From JBBQVS01 sp964250805 (GTDB lineage: Bacteria > Chloroflexota > Ktedonobacteria > Ktedonobacterales > Ktedonobacteraceae): a stretch of DNA of 64,000 nt. Every line of letters begins with the position of its first letter. The stretch's first letter is position 1. The position numbers were made by a program, and so were the translations under genes. Where the stretch lies: positions 1 to 64,000 of the forward strand of contig CAXUHG010000012.1 in the NCBI GenBank assembly GCA_964250805.1, written 5' to 3'. Positions 35,245-43,662 of this stretch are shown in pieces. Under the pieces are notes generated by a model. It was given only the letters and a program-made list of their open reading frames with translations, had not been told where the DNA came from and searched no databases.

Positions 35245-35889
35245 GTGGAGATACTGGTTGTAACCCTGGCATATACATCCCCTGAAAAAGATACAGATAC
35301 GTTAGCACGTGTGCAGTTCATTTACGACACGGTACGCAATGCACAAGGATTGGTGACTTCTCGCTTCTATAGAGGGCGTGGAAAGTTCCCTTGTTACGCA
35401 ATGCTGACAACATGGGATGATGACGACGCATGGCAAAATGCACAGCAACGCTACAACCCTAAGCAACTTCTCGCCGACACACAGGCACAGCTTCTAGTTT
35501 CGCCGCCAGAGCAGATCTTCTGCAATTACGTGTGGGGCTATAGCCGTCCCTCTGCATCGCCTAACCTCGCCGCTATTCATCTCGCAACCGTTCAACCAGA
35601 ACAGACCGAAATCGCGCAACGTGGCTGGCTCGAAGGGTTGAGACGACAAGCGTCCCAATCTCAGTTGGCCTTCGCCTTTCTCGCGCGTGGAGTATACGAG
35701 CCAGAAGAGGAAACTGCTTCACCAGAGTTAGTACAAAGTCGCGCCCAAGGCACGACGTTGCTCAACCTCTTGACGTGGACAGGAGAACGAAACCGCGAAG
35801 ATTTCTACACTGACCCAGACTACAAAGCGGTTTCCCGCTTCATCAGCAGTATCGGCAGCATGAACATTCTATCACTCGAACCGCTGTAA
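35245..35889 (+). CDS. Hypothetical protein, possible dimeric alpha/beta-barrel
   Basis: 214 residues not assigned to a named family. Two halves look alike: each has a beta strand, a helix and a YxAMLTTW- or LLTWTGERNRE-like segment (FYRGRGKFPCYAMLTTWDDD; GTTLLNLLTWTGER), which suggests a duplicated ABM/EthD-type ferredoxin-like fold, a fold used by small monooxygenases and heme-handling enzymes. No catalytic residue can be named. Start is GTG 35245 with a weak GAAAGAG upstream. The TAA stop is inside the palindrome at 35886. Confidence 0.75.
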   Translation: MEILVVTLAYTSPEKDTDTLARVQFIYDTVRNAQGLVTSRFYRGRGKFPCYAMLTTWDDDDAWQNAQQRYNPKQLLADTQAQLLVSPPEQIFCNYVWGYSRPSASPNLAAIHLATVQPEQTEIAQRGWLEGLRRQASQSQLAFAFLARGVYEPEEETASPELVQSRAQGTTLLNLLTWTGERNREDFYTDPDYKAVSRFISSIGSMNILSLEPL

Positions 35890-35954
35890 GGACCGATTTA
35901 TCGCGTCCTTCGGGCAATTAACCGCCAACAAGGACGCGATAAATCGGTCCTTAC
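35886..35954. repeat. GGGACC-family palindrome, short subtype
   Basis: Perfect 25-base arms (35886-35910, 35930-35954), GTAAGGACCGATTTATCGCG then TCCTT, around a 19-base centre. The left arm contains the stop codon of the preceding gene. Confidence 0.95.
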
Positions 35955-35970
35955 CAGTCTTCCCATCTTT

Positions 35971-36132
35971 ATATGATGCTATTTTCGTAGGGACCAGATG
36001 TATCGCGTCCGTTGCTCAATTCATTGAGCGAGATTCTTATCAATCAAGTATACAAGCTGTCTTAGCATGATCTCGCGTGATAAATCACACTTTCGGACGC
36101 GATACATCTGGTCCCTACGAAATAGCATTATA
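35971..36132. repeat. GGGACC-family palindrome, long-centre subtype
   Basis: Perfect 26-base inner arms (35986-36011, 36094-36119), CGTAGGGACCAGATGTATCG then CGTCCG, around an 82-base centre. Outer arms TATGATGCTATTTT and AAATAGCATTATA extend the pairing. It directly follows the previous element, so two copies lie in tandem between convergent genes. Confidence 0.94.
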
Positions 36133-36165
36133 TTAGGATTAGCAGAATAAGAGTCCCATCATTCT

Positions 36166-36462
36166 TCAGTCAGAAGAAGACTCAGCAACGGGTTTATCGT
36201 AATATTTTTTCAGTTCCATCTGTAACAAGTTATGGTCGGCCCAGAGTTGTTGCGGAAGCGTATGATATTCACCATCGCAGATTGCAACGGAGTTCAAGCA
36301 CTTGCGATGAGGTGTGAGACGAAAACGAATTGAAGTACCGTCTATATCTACCCAGATATGGCGACGCGTATAACCAGTGCCCCATTTGAATAATACAGTG
36401 GAGTCATATTCCTCAAACCACCCTCGCCCTTTTAGAAGATTTTTGTTGATGCTCTGCAGCAT
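36166..36462 (-). CDS. Hypothetical protein, possibly 5'-truncated
   Basis: 98 residues from ATG 36462, not recognised; aromatic- and charge-rich (WFEEYDSTVLFKWGTGY, RRHIWVDIDGTSIRFR), probably beta-rich. The same frame continues upstream without a stop for about 55 more codons (readable as a charged helix, DYIEQGQEALRQEKRENAKR) to the edge of the palindrome at 36612, but no ATG, GTG or TTG is available there. Either the true start is the internal ATG or the 5' end was displaced when the element arrived. Confidence 0.6.
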   Translation of the reverse strand: MLQSINKNLLKGRGWFEEYDSTVLFKWGTGYTRRHIWVDIDGTSIRFRLTPHRKCLNSVAICDGEYHTLPQQLWADHNLLQMELKKYYDKPVAESSSD

Positions 36463-36611
36463 TTCCGCAAGTCCGCTGTCACGCAGTATACGCTTCGCGT
36501 TCTCACGTTTTTCCTGACGTAATGCCTCTTGCCCTTGTTCAATATAGTCTTGACTCGTAGGACTTACCGACCTTTCCCTACTATGCTGTTTGACAAATTC
36601 ATGAGGACGCC

Positions 36612-36684
36612 TGTAGGGACCGATGTATCACGTCCTTGTTCGGGTGTCGAGAGGTCACAAGGACATGATACATCGGTCCCTACA
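36612..36684. repeat. GGGACC-family palindrome, short subtype
   Basis: 28-base arms (36612-36639, 36657-36684; one G-U pair), TGTAGGGACCGATGTATCAC then GTCCTTGT, around a 17-base centre. It lies between two minus-strand genes. Confidence 0.95.
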
Positions 36685-36734
36685 AAATTTATTATAGTAA
36701 TACTATAGCACATATGCATGAAGAGAGCCAGTGC

Positions 36735-37787
36735 TCAAAATTCCGCGTATGCATCATGTTCCATGAAGTGAAATGCTCTCTGACCTGAAATCTGTGTGTT
36801 CAGCGGGGCAAACACCGGATGATGTCTTTCTACGCTATCGGTTCGTAAAACATCTGGCTGACGGATAATATGATGCGACGAAATAGAGTACACATTATTG
36901 GAAGACTGCTTGGCGTGGCGTTTTGCGTTGGCGACCAGCAAGCCAATTTCGTCCACATTGTGCGGGTAGCGGCTGCGATTATTGACGACGCCAATGGAGA
37001 GAGAGGCGAGAGGAAATTGATAAGCTCGACCTTTGCGGTCTACGCCACTGATTGAGCCGCGTTCTAAGTCTTCTGGTCGGTACAATAAAAAGCTCTGCTG
37101 CTTAAAATAAGAGAGGATCTTCTGGCAGAGCAATTCGGCCTTATCAGGAGTAGTCATCACTAGGAAATCATCGCCGCCAATATGCCCAACAAAATCTGTA
37201 CAATTACCGAACTCATAGACCATACGCTGGCATGCCTGCCCAACGAGTAAAATCATCTCGTTACCCGCCAAAAAACCATATACATCGTTAAATGCTTTGA
37301 AATTGTCAAGATCGAGATAGAGAAGACTCCATTGATCGGAGCTAGCAAGTTTGGCATGTAGTGCATGTTCGATCTGCAATCCCCCTGGCAGTTGCGTGAG
37401 GGGAGAGAGTGAGCCTTGCTGGGCACGTCGAATCTGGCGACGAACCAACGCGAGTAACTCTTCCGTATCAAAAGGTTTGGTAAGATAATTGTCTACACCA
37501 AGTTCAAAGGCACAAATCTTTTCAGCATGCGATGTGCAGGCACTCAACACCACAATCGGAATATTCATGGTCTTGGGATGCTCACGCAACTGCTTAATGA
37601 CTTCATACCCATTCATCCCAGGTAGCATAATGTCTAAAATAATAAGCTGTGGTGTTTCGCGCAATGCGAACTGAACGGCCTCTTCGCCGTTGAGGACAGT
37701 GACAGTGTGATATCCCTCGACCTCGAAGGTTTCTTTGAGTAGTTCCGCGATAATTCGTGCATCCTCAACAACTAAGATGGTCGTCAT
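36735..37787 (-). CDS. Response regulator with GGDEF domain
   Basis: 350 residues: a receiver (E8-D9, phosphoacceptor D52 in LIILDIMLPG, S82, K104) followed by a diguanylate cyclase-like domain from about residue 130. The GGDEF active site reads GGDDF (204-208), with substrate/metal residues DLDNFKAFNDVYG intact. The inhibitory RxxD site is degenerate (NCTD). It could make cyclic-di-GMP under phosphorylation control, although GGDDF is not the commonest form and activity is not certain. ATG 37787 with AGGAG is preferred to 37817. No EAL/HD-GYP or PilZ gene is nearby. Confidence 0.93.
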   Translation of the reverse strand: MTTILVVEDARIIAELLKETFEVEGYHTVTVLNGEEAVQFALRETPQLIILDIMLPGMNGYEVIKQLREHPKTMNIPIVVLSACTSHAEKICAFELGVDNYLTKPFDTEELLALVRRQIRRAQQGSLSPLTQLPGGLQIEHALHAKLASSDQWSLLYLDLDNFKAFNDVYGFLAGNEMILLVGQACQRMVYEFGNCTDFVGHIGGDDFLVMTTPDKAELLCQKILSYFKQQSFLLYRPEDLERGSISGVDRKGRAYQFPLASLSIGVVNNRSRYPHNVDEIGLLVANAKRHAKQSSNNVYSISSHHIIRQPDVLRTDSVERHHPVFAPLNTQISGQRAFHFMEHDAYAEF

Positions 37788-38230
37788 ATTTGCTCCTGCC
37801 TCTACATGGTACAACACTGGATAGTATACTAGACCGCTTACAAAATTGCCACTTCAAAGAATAGCATCGCGTATCAAGGTTACTCATAAAGTGCAGTTAA
37901 GAGCCTGTGGTAATCCGTCTCCCCAGAAGGATATCGTACAGGTGCAGGATCGAGATATGGATGCAGAAAATAGAGAGAAGATTGTCATCCAAAAACTCAA
38001 TACGTATGTTCAATTTGTCATTCGATATCGCAAAAGGGATAAGGAGGCTGAGAACTGCTTTAGCTTCCTTCAATTACACGTAAATACACTGATGGTGAAA
38101 TGTGACAAGTGTATCGCATCTGTCATAATTAGTATAACATTCCTGTGCATAGTTGCAAGGGTTTTGTTATACAAATTTCGCAACATCGTGAAATCTCTCA
38201 AATATTCAACACACCATGACTTTTGGATAA

Positions 38231-38283
38231 ATGTACGGTATCAAAACTCGCCGCCAGTGGCGGCGAGTTTTGATACCGTACAT
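38231..38283. repeat. 53-base perfect hairpin upstream of hydrolase
   Basis: Perfect 25-base arms around AGT (ATGTACGGTATCAAAACTCG, CCGCC). It ends 12 bases before the promoter at 38296. The rest of the 606-base gap (37788-38393) shows no credible gene. Confidence 0.93.
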
Positions 38284-38295
38284 CTGATTTTTCGC

Positions 38296-38325
38296 TTGAT
38301 AAGCATTTCGTACATATGGTATACT
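38296..38325 (+). promoter_or_regulatory. Probable promoter of hydrolase-helicase pair
   Basis: TTGATA (38296-38301), 18-base spacer, TATACT (38320-38325), giving a leader of about 60 bases before ATG 38394. Confidence 0.65.
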
Positions 38326-38393
38326 CCATGTATAGATAAACGGTATAAAAAACTCCTTCAATAGCACAAATATAGGGAGCGGAAGGGCAAAAA

Positions 38394-39065
38394 ATGACCT
38401 CATCAGCACTGGCTGAGCGACTAATCACATTTCACAGCAAAGGACAGCCAACTTTCTTGCTCGAAGGCATGCTTCACATTCCCAGGAAAACGGACAACGT
38501 ACCGGGAGTTATTCTTTGCCCTCCACAACCAGCCAGTAGCGACATGAACGACCCATTGACGATGGCGTTAGCAAAAGGGCTGGCGGAGACGGGCATGCTA
38601 GCGTTACGCTTTAATTTTCGCGGCGTACACAAAAGCCAGGGACAACAGACCGATGGGCGTTTAGAGCCGCTCGATCTCGCAGGTGCGTTGGATACGCTCA
38701 CGAGAATACCAATAGTCAACACATCAAAGATATGTGTGATTGGGCATGGTTTCGGAGCATACATCGCGCTCCTCTACGCGCCTTTCGACCCGCGTATACG
38801 CACAGTTGTCGCCGTCAGCCTACCGCTTTTTCGTGCCGCTAATGGTTTTCCGCGCCCTTTTGAGCGACCAAAATTATTTGTGACGGGCGAGTTCGACGAG
38901 ATTTGTCCACGTTACAAGCTTGAGCCTTTTGTCGAGCAGCAGGTGGGTCCGAAAGGACTCAAGGTGATTACCGGCGCACGCCATTTGATGCGCGGGTACG
39001 AGGAAGCAGCCGTCACGACTATTATTAAATACGTACACACATGGGCGACAATGCCCGGAGTATAA
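38394..39065 (+). CDS. Alpha/beta-hydrolase-fold protein lacking the nucleophile
   Basis: 223 residues related to the dienelactone-hydrolase/KANL3-like hydrolases: VILCPPQPASSDMNDPL, LRFNFRGVHKSQG, LFVTGEFDEICP (acid) and ARHLMRGYEE (His). The nucleophile elbow, normally GHSFG, is GHGFG, so G119 replaces the catalytic Ser. It is therefore likely a pseudoenzyme or uses another mechanism, unless the base is a sequencing error. ATG 38394 follows a good promoter; it is six bases from the XPB helicase gene, so the two are probably co-transcribed. Confidence 0.9.
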   Translation: MTSSALAERLITFHSKGQPTFLLEGMLHIPRKTDNVPGVILCPPQPASSDMNDPLTMALAKGLAETGMLALRFNFRGVHKSQGQQTDGRLEPLDLAGALDTLTRIPIVNTSKICVIGHGFGAYIALLYAPFDPRIRTVVAVSLPLFRAANGFPRPFERPKLFVTGEFDEICPRYKLEPFVEQQVGPKGLKVITGARHLMRGYEEAAVTTIIKYVHTWATMPGV

Positions 39066-39071
39066 ACATTG

Positions 39072-40781
39072 ATGAACCCCACGAATCCAATTATCGTACA
39101 AAGTGATCGTACCATTTTATTAGAGGTGGATCATCCGCTTCATGCCGAGGCACGAGATGCCCTTGCTCAGTTCGCGGAGTTGGAGAAGTCGCCAGAGCAT
39201 ATTCATACCTATCGACTTTCGCCGTTATCCTTGTGGAACGCTGCTGCCGGTGGCATGAGTGCATCTGCTATCCTTGAGCTTTTGACACAGTATAGCAAGT
39301 ATTCTCTTCCCTCGAATATCACCGTTGACATACGCGAATATATTAGCCGCTACGGACGTATCAAGCTGATTCGCAAGGGTGACGCTCTGCTTTTGACCTC
39401 AGAAGACATGGCACTGATTGCCGAGGTCATGCACCATAAACGCACGCAGCCTTATATTCTACGCCAGATCGACCGTAACACTATTCAGGTCGATGCCTCG
39501 CGGCGTGGGCACATCAAACAGGCTCTCATTCATATGGGCTTTCCAGCCGAGGACTTAGCGGGCTACACCGACGGTTCCTCGCTACCACTCAAGCTGCTTT
39601 CCCCAACTCATAACGGCAAGGAGTTTCAGCCTCGTACCTACCAGTATGCAGCTTCATCGGCTTTCTATGCGGGTGGGGCACCAAGTGGTGGTAGCGGTGT
39701 GGTCGTTTTGCCGTGTGGCGCGGGCAAAACAATCGTTGGTCTCGCAACGATGTCAGACATTCAACGCGCAACGCTTATCTTGACGCCCAACACCGTCGCG
39801 GTACGCCAGTGGATCACTGAAATTCTCGACAAAACCGATATTCCACCTGAAATGGTGGGCGAATACACAGGTGAGCGTAAGGATATCTGTCCTATCACGG
39901 TCAGCACCTATCAGATTCTCACCTATCGACGCACGATCAAGCATGATGATGGCACGCAGGAAGAGGTTTATCCACACTTCTCGCTCTTCACTAGCTATGA
40001 CTGGGGCTTGATCATTTACGACGAGGTACACCTACTACCCGCTCCTGTGTTCCGTGTCACGGCGGAAATCCAGGTGCGACGCCGACTGGGACTTACCGCG
40101 ACGCTTGTACGTGAAGATGGTCGGGAGGCCGATGTATTCAGCCTGATCGGGCCTAAGAAGTACGATGTGCCCTGGCGTGAATTGGAGAAACAGGGCTGGA
40201 TCGCGACGGCAGAATGTCATGAGATTCGTGTTGGGCTGAGCGAAGACGAGCAAATGAACTACGCAACGGCGGAGGTGCGCGAGAAATACCGTATCGCCGC
40301 CGAGACGCCTGCAAAGCTCTCCGTTGTTCGCCATCTCGTGGAGCAGCACCAGAACGATCAAATACTGGTGATTGGGCAGTATATCGACCAGCTCAAGCTG
40401 CTTGCGGAAGAGCTAGATGCTCCACTACTGACTGGACGTACTCCTAACGGGCAGCGCGAAAAGCTTTATGAGCAATTCCGACGCGGCGAAATCAAGCGCA
40501 TGGTAGTCAGTAAGGTTGCAAACTTCGCCATCGACCTGCCCGATGCCAATGTCGCCATTCAGGTCTCCGGCACCTTTGGCTCGCGTCAAGAGGAGGCGCA
40601 ACGCCTTGGTCGTATTTTACGTCCTAAAGGAGATGGTGGCATGGCCTACTTCTACTCCGTTGTCACGCGCGACACACGCGATCAGGAATTCTCCGCGAAC
40701 CGCCAGTTGTTCCTTACCGAACAAGGCTATCGCTACATTATTGAGGACGCAGAGGCGTTGACCGCATCTACGGCACAGTAA
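39072..40781 (+). CDS. XPB/Rad25-type DNA helicase
   Basis: 569-residue superfamily 2 helicase of the bacterial XPB type, thought to act in DNA repair or transcription-coupled unwinding. The N-terminal domain (about 1-180) precedes Walker A LPCGAGKT (K219), LTPNTVAVRQW, DEVH, the RLGLTATLVREDGRE block (motif III region) and motif VI EEAQRLGRILRPK. The start is ATG 39072, although TTG 39069 is slightly better placed relative to GGAG. The gene shortly follows the nucleophile-less hydrolase. Its stop lies next to the palindrome at 40772. No XPD or Bax1-type nuclease partner is adjacent. Confidence 0.95.
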   Translation: MNPTNPIIVQSDRTILLEVDHPLHAEARDALAQFAELEKSPEHIHTYRLSPLSLWNAAAGGMSASAILELLTQYSKYSLPSNITVDIREYISRYGRIKLIRKGDALLLTSEDMALIAEVMHHKRTQPYILRQIDRNTIQVDASRRGHIKQALIHMGFPAEDLAGYTDGSSLPLKLLSPTHNGKEFQPRTYQYAASSAFYAGGAPSGGSGVVVLPCGAGKTIVGLATMSDIQRATLILTPNTVAVRQWITEILDKTDIPPEMVGEYTGERKDICPITVSTYQILTYRRTIKHDDGTQEEVYPHFSLFTSYDWGLIIYDEVHLLPAPVFRVTAEIQVRRRLGLTATLVREDGREADVFSLIGPKKYDVPWRELEKQGWIATAECHEIRVGLSEDEQMNYATAEVREKYRIAAETPAKLSVVRHLVEQHQNDQILVIGQYIDQLKLLAEELDAPLLTGRTPNGQREKLYEQFRRGEIKRMVVSKVANFAIDLPDANVAIQVSGTFGSRQEEAQRLGRILRPKGDGGMAYFYSVVTRDTRDQEFSANRQLFLTEQGYRYIIEDAEALTASTAQ

Positions 40782-40860
40782 TGGTAGGGACCGATGTATC
40801 GCGTCCCGCTGGCATCTCAACTGCTGAAAGGACGCGATACATCGGTCCCTACCGCTGTGC
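40772..40860. repeat. GGGACC-family palindrome, short subtype
   Basis: Perfect 24-base inner arms (40783-40806, 40830-40853), GGTAGGGACCGATGTATCGC then GTCC. Outer GGCACAG and CTGTGCC extend it over the helicase stop codon, as if the element entered an existing terminator or was built round it. Confidence 0.94.
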
Positions 40861-40970
40861 CTTTGCTCCACAATTGTCCATGTCATATTCTCATACATAG
40901 CTTGACACACACCCGTTGCGAGTGATATTTTGGGGATAAGATAGAAAACTTATAGAATGCAGAGGATCGC

Positions 40971-41306
40971 ATGGCAAATAGCTACATCGACGTGACAAGC
41001 GAAGATTTTCCTGAGAAGATATTACGATCACCGCTACTGGCAATCGTCAATTTTTCAGCGGAGCAGGCGAGTGCCTCAAAGATATTGGAACCAGAGTTTG
41101 AGGCTATTAGTAAAGAATATCAAGATAGGGCTTTGTTCGCGAAGCTCAATGTCACTGGACAGGATGAGTTCGTCAGGCAATGGAATATTGAAGGCGTACC
41201 GACCATTGTCTTCTTCAAGAGTGGACAAGAGATTTATCGCATTAAGGGTATCATGATGCGCGATAAATTGCGTCGTCAGATAGAAGGAGCTTTACTAGCA
41301 AGTTAG
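40971..41306 (+). CDS. Thioredoxin-fold protein without active-site cysteines
   Basis: 111 residues aligning throughout with thioredoxin: the strand LAIVNFSAE, helix SKILEPEFEAISKEY, FAKLNVTGQDEFVRQWNI, cis-Pro GVPTIVFFKSGQEI (P77) and a C-terminal helix. The WCGPC redox site is replaced by Q32-A33-S34-A35-S36 and the protein contains no Cys, so it cannot be a thiol reductant. It may be a binding protein or chaperone. Plain ATG start with GAGGA upstream. The flanking genes give no clear hint. Confidence 0.92.
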   Translation: MANSYIDVTSEDFPEKILRSPLLAIVNFSAEQASASKILEPEFEAISKEYQDRALFAKLNVTGQDEFVRQWNIEGVPTIVFFKSGQEIYRIKGIMMRDKLRRQIEGALLAS

Positions 41307-41358
41307 ACTTGTAGTAGTGAGTTGCTTATGAGATTATTTTATTCGTGTGGAGGTTGAG

Positions 41359-42399
41359 TTGGTTGCGTTCCATGTATACCCTTTACGCCTCGAAGCGTCG
41401 TTACACGAAACGCTCTGGGGTGGTCGTAGATTAGAACACGGAAACTGGAAGAGTCTTCCCCCTGGAAATGTCGCCATCGGCGAGGCATGGGAAACAGAGA
41501 TTACCACCATTGTACAAAACGGGCCTCATACTGGAAAGACGCTTGGTACACTTGTACAAGAATGGGGAACGGCACTACTGGGCGAGCAAGCGGAGGCAAT
41601 TTTCGGTCTCCGTTTTCCACTGCTCGCCAAATTTATTGACGCGAACGCGAATCTTTCAGTGCAGGTGCATCCCGAAGACCGTTATGCGGCACAACATGAG
41701 GGTGGGAAGCTCGGCAAAACCGAGTTCTGGTATATTCTTGCTGCAGAACCAGACGCGAAAATCGTCTATGGCTTCAAACACAATACAAACCGCGAAGAGG
41801 TTCAACACGCCATTGAGCAGTCCACTCTCGAAACATTGCTTCACGAAGAGCCTGTAATGGCTGGTGATGTCGTCTTCGTGCCCGCTGGAACCGTGCATGC
41901 TATTGGCAGCGGCATTTTGCTCTACGAACTACAAGAGTATTCCGATGTTACTTATCGCATGTATGACTATGGACGCCTGGATGCATTGGGCAAGCCGAGA
42001 GCCTTGCATGTAGAGCGTTCACTGGACGTATCGCGCTATAACACCACCTCTCATGTGAAAGCAAAACCAGTCGTACTCGCAGGAAGTTCCGATTATGAAG
42101 AACGCTGTCTGGTCGCGAGTCGCTACTTTGTCACACGGGAGTTGCTGTTACGAGAGCATGGAAGCGTTCAGAGAAGCACGGACAAGAGTTGCGTCATTCT
42201 CTCCTCGCTTGGTGCTGAAATTCGCGTACTCTATGGTGAGAATCTTATACAGAGCGAAACGCTCTCACGCGGACAGACAATGGTGCTACCTGCCGCATTA
42301 GGAAGATATCGTATCGAAGGCAACGGAACGCTACTTCTCTCCTACGTCCCGACGGTGGACGATGAGACACGGCACCTATGGCAGAAAGCCAATTCGTAA
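41359..42399 (+). CDS. manA: Class I mannose-6-phosphate isomerase
   Basis: Zinc enzyme interconverting fructose 6-phosphate and mannose 6-phosphate, feeding mannose use or GDP-mannose synthesis. About 346 residues, Bacillus ManA type: LHETLWGGRRLE, QVHPEDRYAAQHEGGKLGKTE (metal His and Glu; split QVHPEDRYAA, GKLGKTEFW), AGDVVFVPAGTVHAIG and ELQEYSDVTYRMYDYGR. No ATG is available: TTG 41359 has GGAGG five bases upstream and is preferred; GTG 41347 is in frame but has no site. It is followed by a hairpin shared with a convergent gene. Confidence 0.93.
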   Translation: MVAFHVYPLRLEASLHETLWGGRRLEHGNWKSLPPGNVAIGEAWETEITTIVQNGPHTGKTLGTLVQEWGTALLGEQAEAIFGLRFPLLAKFIDANANLSVQVHPEDRYAAQHEGGKLGKTEFWYILAAEPDAKIVYGFKHNTNREEVQHAIEQSTLETLLHEEPVMAGDVVFVPAGTVHAIGSGILLYELQEYSDVTYRMYDYGRLDALGKPRALHVERSLDVSRYNTTSHVKAKPVVLAGSSDYEERCLVASRYFVTRELLLREHGSVQRSTDKSCVILSSLGAEIRVLYGENLIQSETLSRGQTMVLPAALGRYRIEGNGTLLLSYVPTVDDETRHLWQKANS

Positions 42400-42408
42400 G
42401 ACGCTCCG

Positions 42409-42441
42409 AGGGGATGTTCGTCAGGTGTAGAGGCATCCCCT
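42409..42441. terminator. Hairpin between convergent genes
   Basis: AGGGGATG pairs with GCATCCCCT around a 16-base loop, just before the stop of the minus-strand gene at 42448. Serves manA and possibly the converging gene. Confidence 0.75.
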
Positions 42442-42447
42442 TATCAA

Positions 42448-42888
42448 TTACTCTCTACGACGCTTGCGCCGCTCTTCTTCGAGATCAGTGATTGTGCCCT
42501 CGACCACGTTTTGCTCATCCTCCGGCTCTGCTTCAGCATAGGGATAGAGAGGACGCCGTGCCGCGAAGGTGCGCTGCATACGACTTACATCCGATATGGT
42601 ATGTGAGACGGATGTACCGAGATTCAAGGCGAACAGCACAGCCGTCAGTAGTCCCCACACCACCAGACCTACCAGCAAGGTGATAACGCCTGCAACGATA
42701 CCATTGGTTAGGCCACTTACCCTGCCACTGAGATAGGTTTCATATGCGACCATGCCTACGATAGGTATCCAGAAAAAACGCACAAGCACTTTTAGCAACC
42801 AGTGTAGAAACCACCACACAGCCTTCACAGGGTCTGAAGGCATATTCCAGGGTGGAAGAAGCTGTCTTTTTGGTTTAATATTTCTCAC
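42448..42888 (-). CDS. Hypothetical membrane protein
   Basis: 146 residues with an N-terminal amphipathic Trp-rich region (WNMPSDPVKAVWWFLHWLLK), then two membrane segments (FFWIPIVGMVAYETYL region and GIVAGVITLLVGLVVWGLL extending onward) and an acidic, Arg-rich C-terminal tail (EEERRKRRRE) expected in the cytoplasm. No family recognised. GTG 42888 has GAGG upstream. It converges on manA. Confidence 0.8.
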   Translation of the reverse strand: MRNIKPKRQLLPPWNMPSDPVKAVWWFLHWLLKVLVRFFWIPIVGMVAYETYLSGRVSGLTNGIVAGVITLLVGLVVWGLLTAVLFALNLGTSVSHTISDVSRMQRTFAARRPLYPYAEAEPEDEQNVVEGTITDLEEERRKRRRE

Positions 42889-42956
42889 GCTAGCCTCTTT
42901 TCCACAGCACTATACGCCTCTATTGTACCAGTGTCTGAGTACGAATGCTAGTGTCC

Positions 42957-43017
42957 ACATGACAGGGCAAGGGGGCCAAGGCACCCGCCAAGGGGCAAGA
43001 AAACCAGGGCACCCTAG
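42957..43017. repeat. Partial GGGCACCCGC-type repeat
   Basis: CAGGGCAAGGGGGCCAAGGC, then ACCCGCCAAGGGGCAAG and CAGGGCACCC, resembling the arm at 32057 but without a second, complementary arm. It may be a decayed copy. It lies between two minus-strand membrane-protein genes. Confidence 0.55.
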
Positions 43018-43025
43018 CTCCACTT

Positions 43026-43589
43026 CTACCTTATTATCTCCTCATGCCTGAGTCGCTCACTTTCGGCGCGAGGCGCACCACGCCTCATAGTGAGCCAGAG
43101 CATCAGGTTCCATGTATTGCGTAGGCCAATCGCAAGGCTGACCAACACAATAATTGCAATGACTAGCAACGTAAAAGGCATATCAAGCAAGAAGCCTACC
43201 GCACTTACGATTAACAGAAGGCTCACAATGCCAGGTAGCAGCGTATACCATAACCAGTGATCGCGTTCGATTTCAGTATCGTTCCGATGCACCACGCGAA
43301 TACGCCACAGAACTTTGCCCGTGAGCGACAGGTTGAGAACGCCTAACACGATCAGCACAATACTGAATAGCAACGTGTTGCGCAAAGGCATAAGGAACAG
43401 GCACGAGACAAACAACACTTGCATGTAGACAAAGAGAACGGGATTTACAAAAGTGCGCGTATACTCTCTTGCCTGTTGCGCGGGAATATAGCCACCAGCC
43501 GAGATAGCAACGAACAGCAAGCCAATCAGCGTCGCGGATGCCGTTCCCGTAAGGATATAGAAGTTCTGCCAATCGTGCAAAGCAGGCAT
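43026..43589 (-). CDS. Hypothetical membrane protein
   Basis: 187 residues with four or five predicted membrane segments (ILTGTASATLIGLLFVAI; FVNPVLFVYMQVLFVSCLF; LLFSIVLIVLGVLNL; LLPGIVSLLLIVSAVGFLL; LLVIAIIVLVSLAIGL) and a basic C-terminus. No motif identifying a function. It lies between the small membrane protein and the exchanger gene on the same strand. ATG 43589 is the family-neutral start with GAGAGGTGGG upstream at some distance. Confidence 0.8.
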   Translation of the reverse strand: MPALHDWQNFYILTGTASATLIGLLFVAISAGGYIPAQQAREYTRTFVNPVLFVYMQVLFVSCLFLMPLRNTLLFSIVLIVLGVLNLSLTGKVLWRIRVVHRNDTEIERDHWLWYTLLPGIVSLLLIVSAVGFLLDMPFTLLVIAIIVLVSLAIGLRNTWNLMLWLTMRRGAPRAESERLRHEEIIR

Positions 43590-43662
43590 TATAGCACGAA
43601 CCCACCTCTCTTAGGATGCCTCCATGATGGAGTGTTTTCCGTGTATATCATACAACGTAATT

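Noticed and set aside
37846..38364. 172-codon plus-strand open frame in the gap before the hydrolase
   Set aside because: No good ribosome site, runs through the perfect palindrome at 38231 and the promoter at 38296, and its translation has no protein-like pattern.
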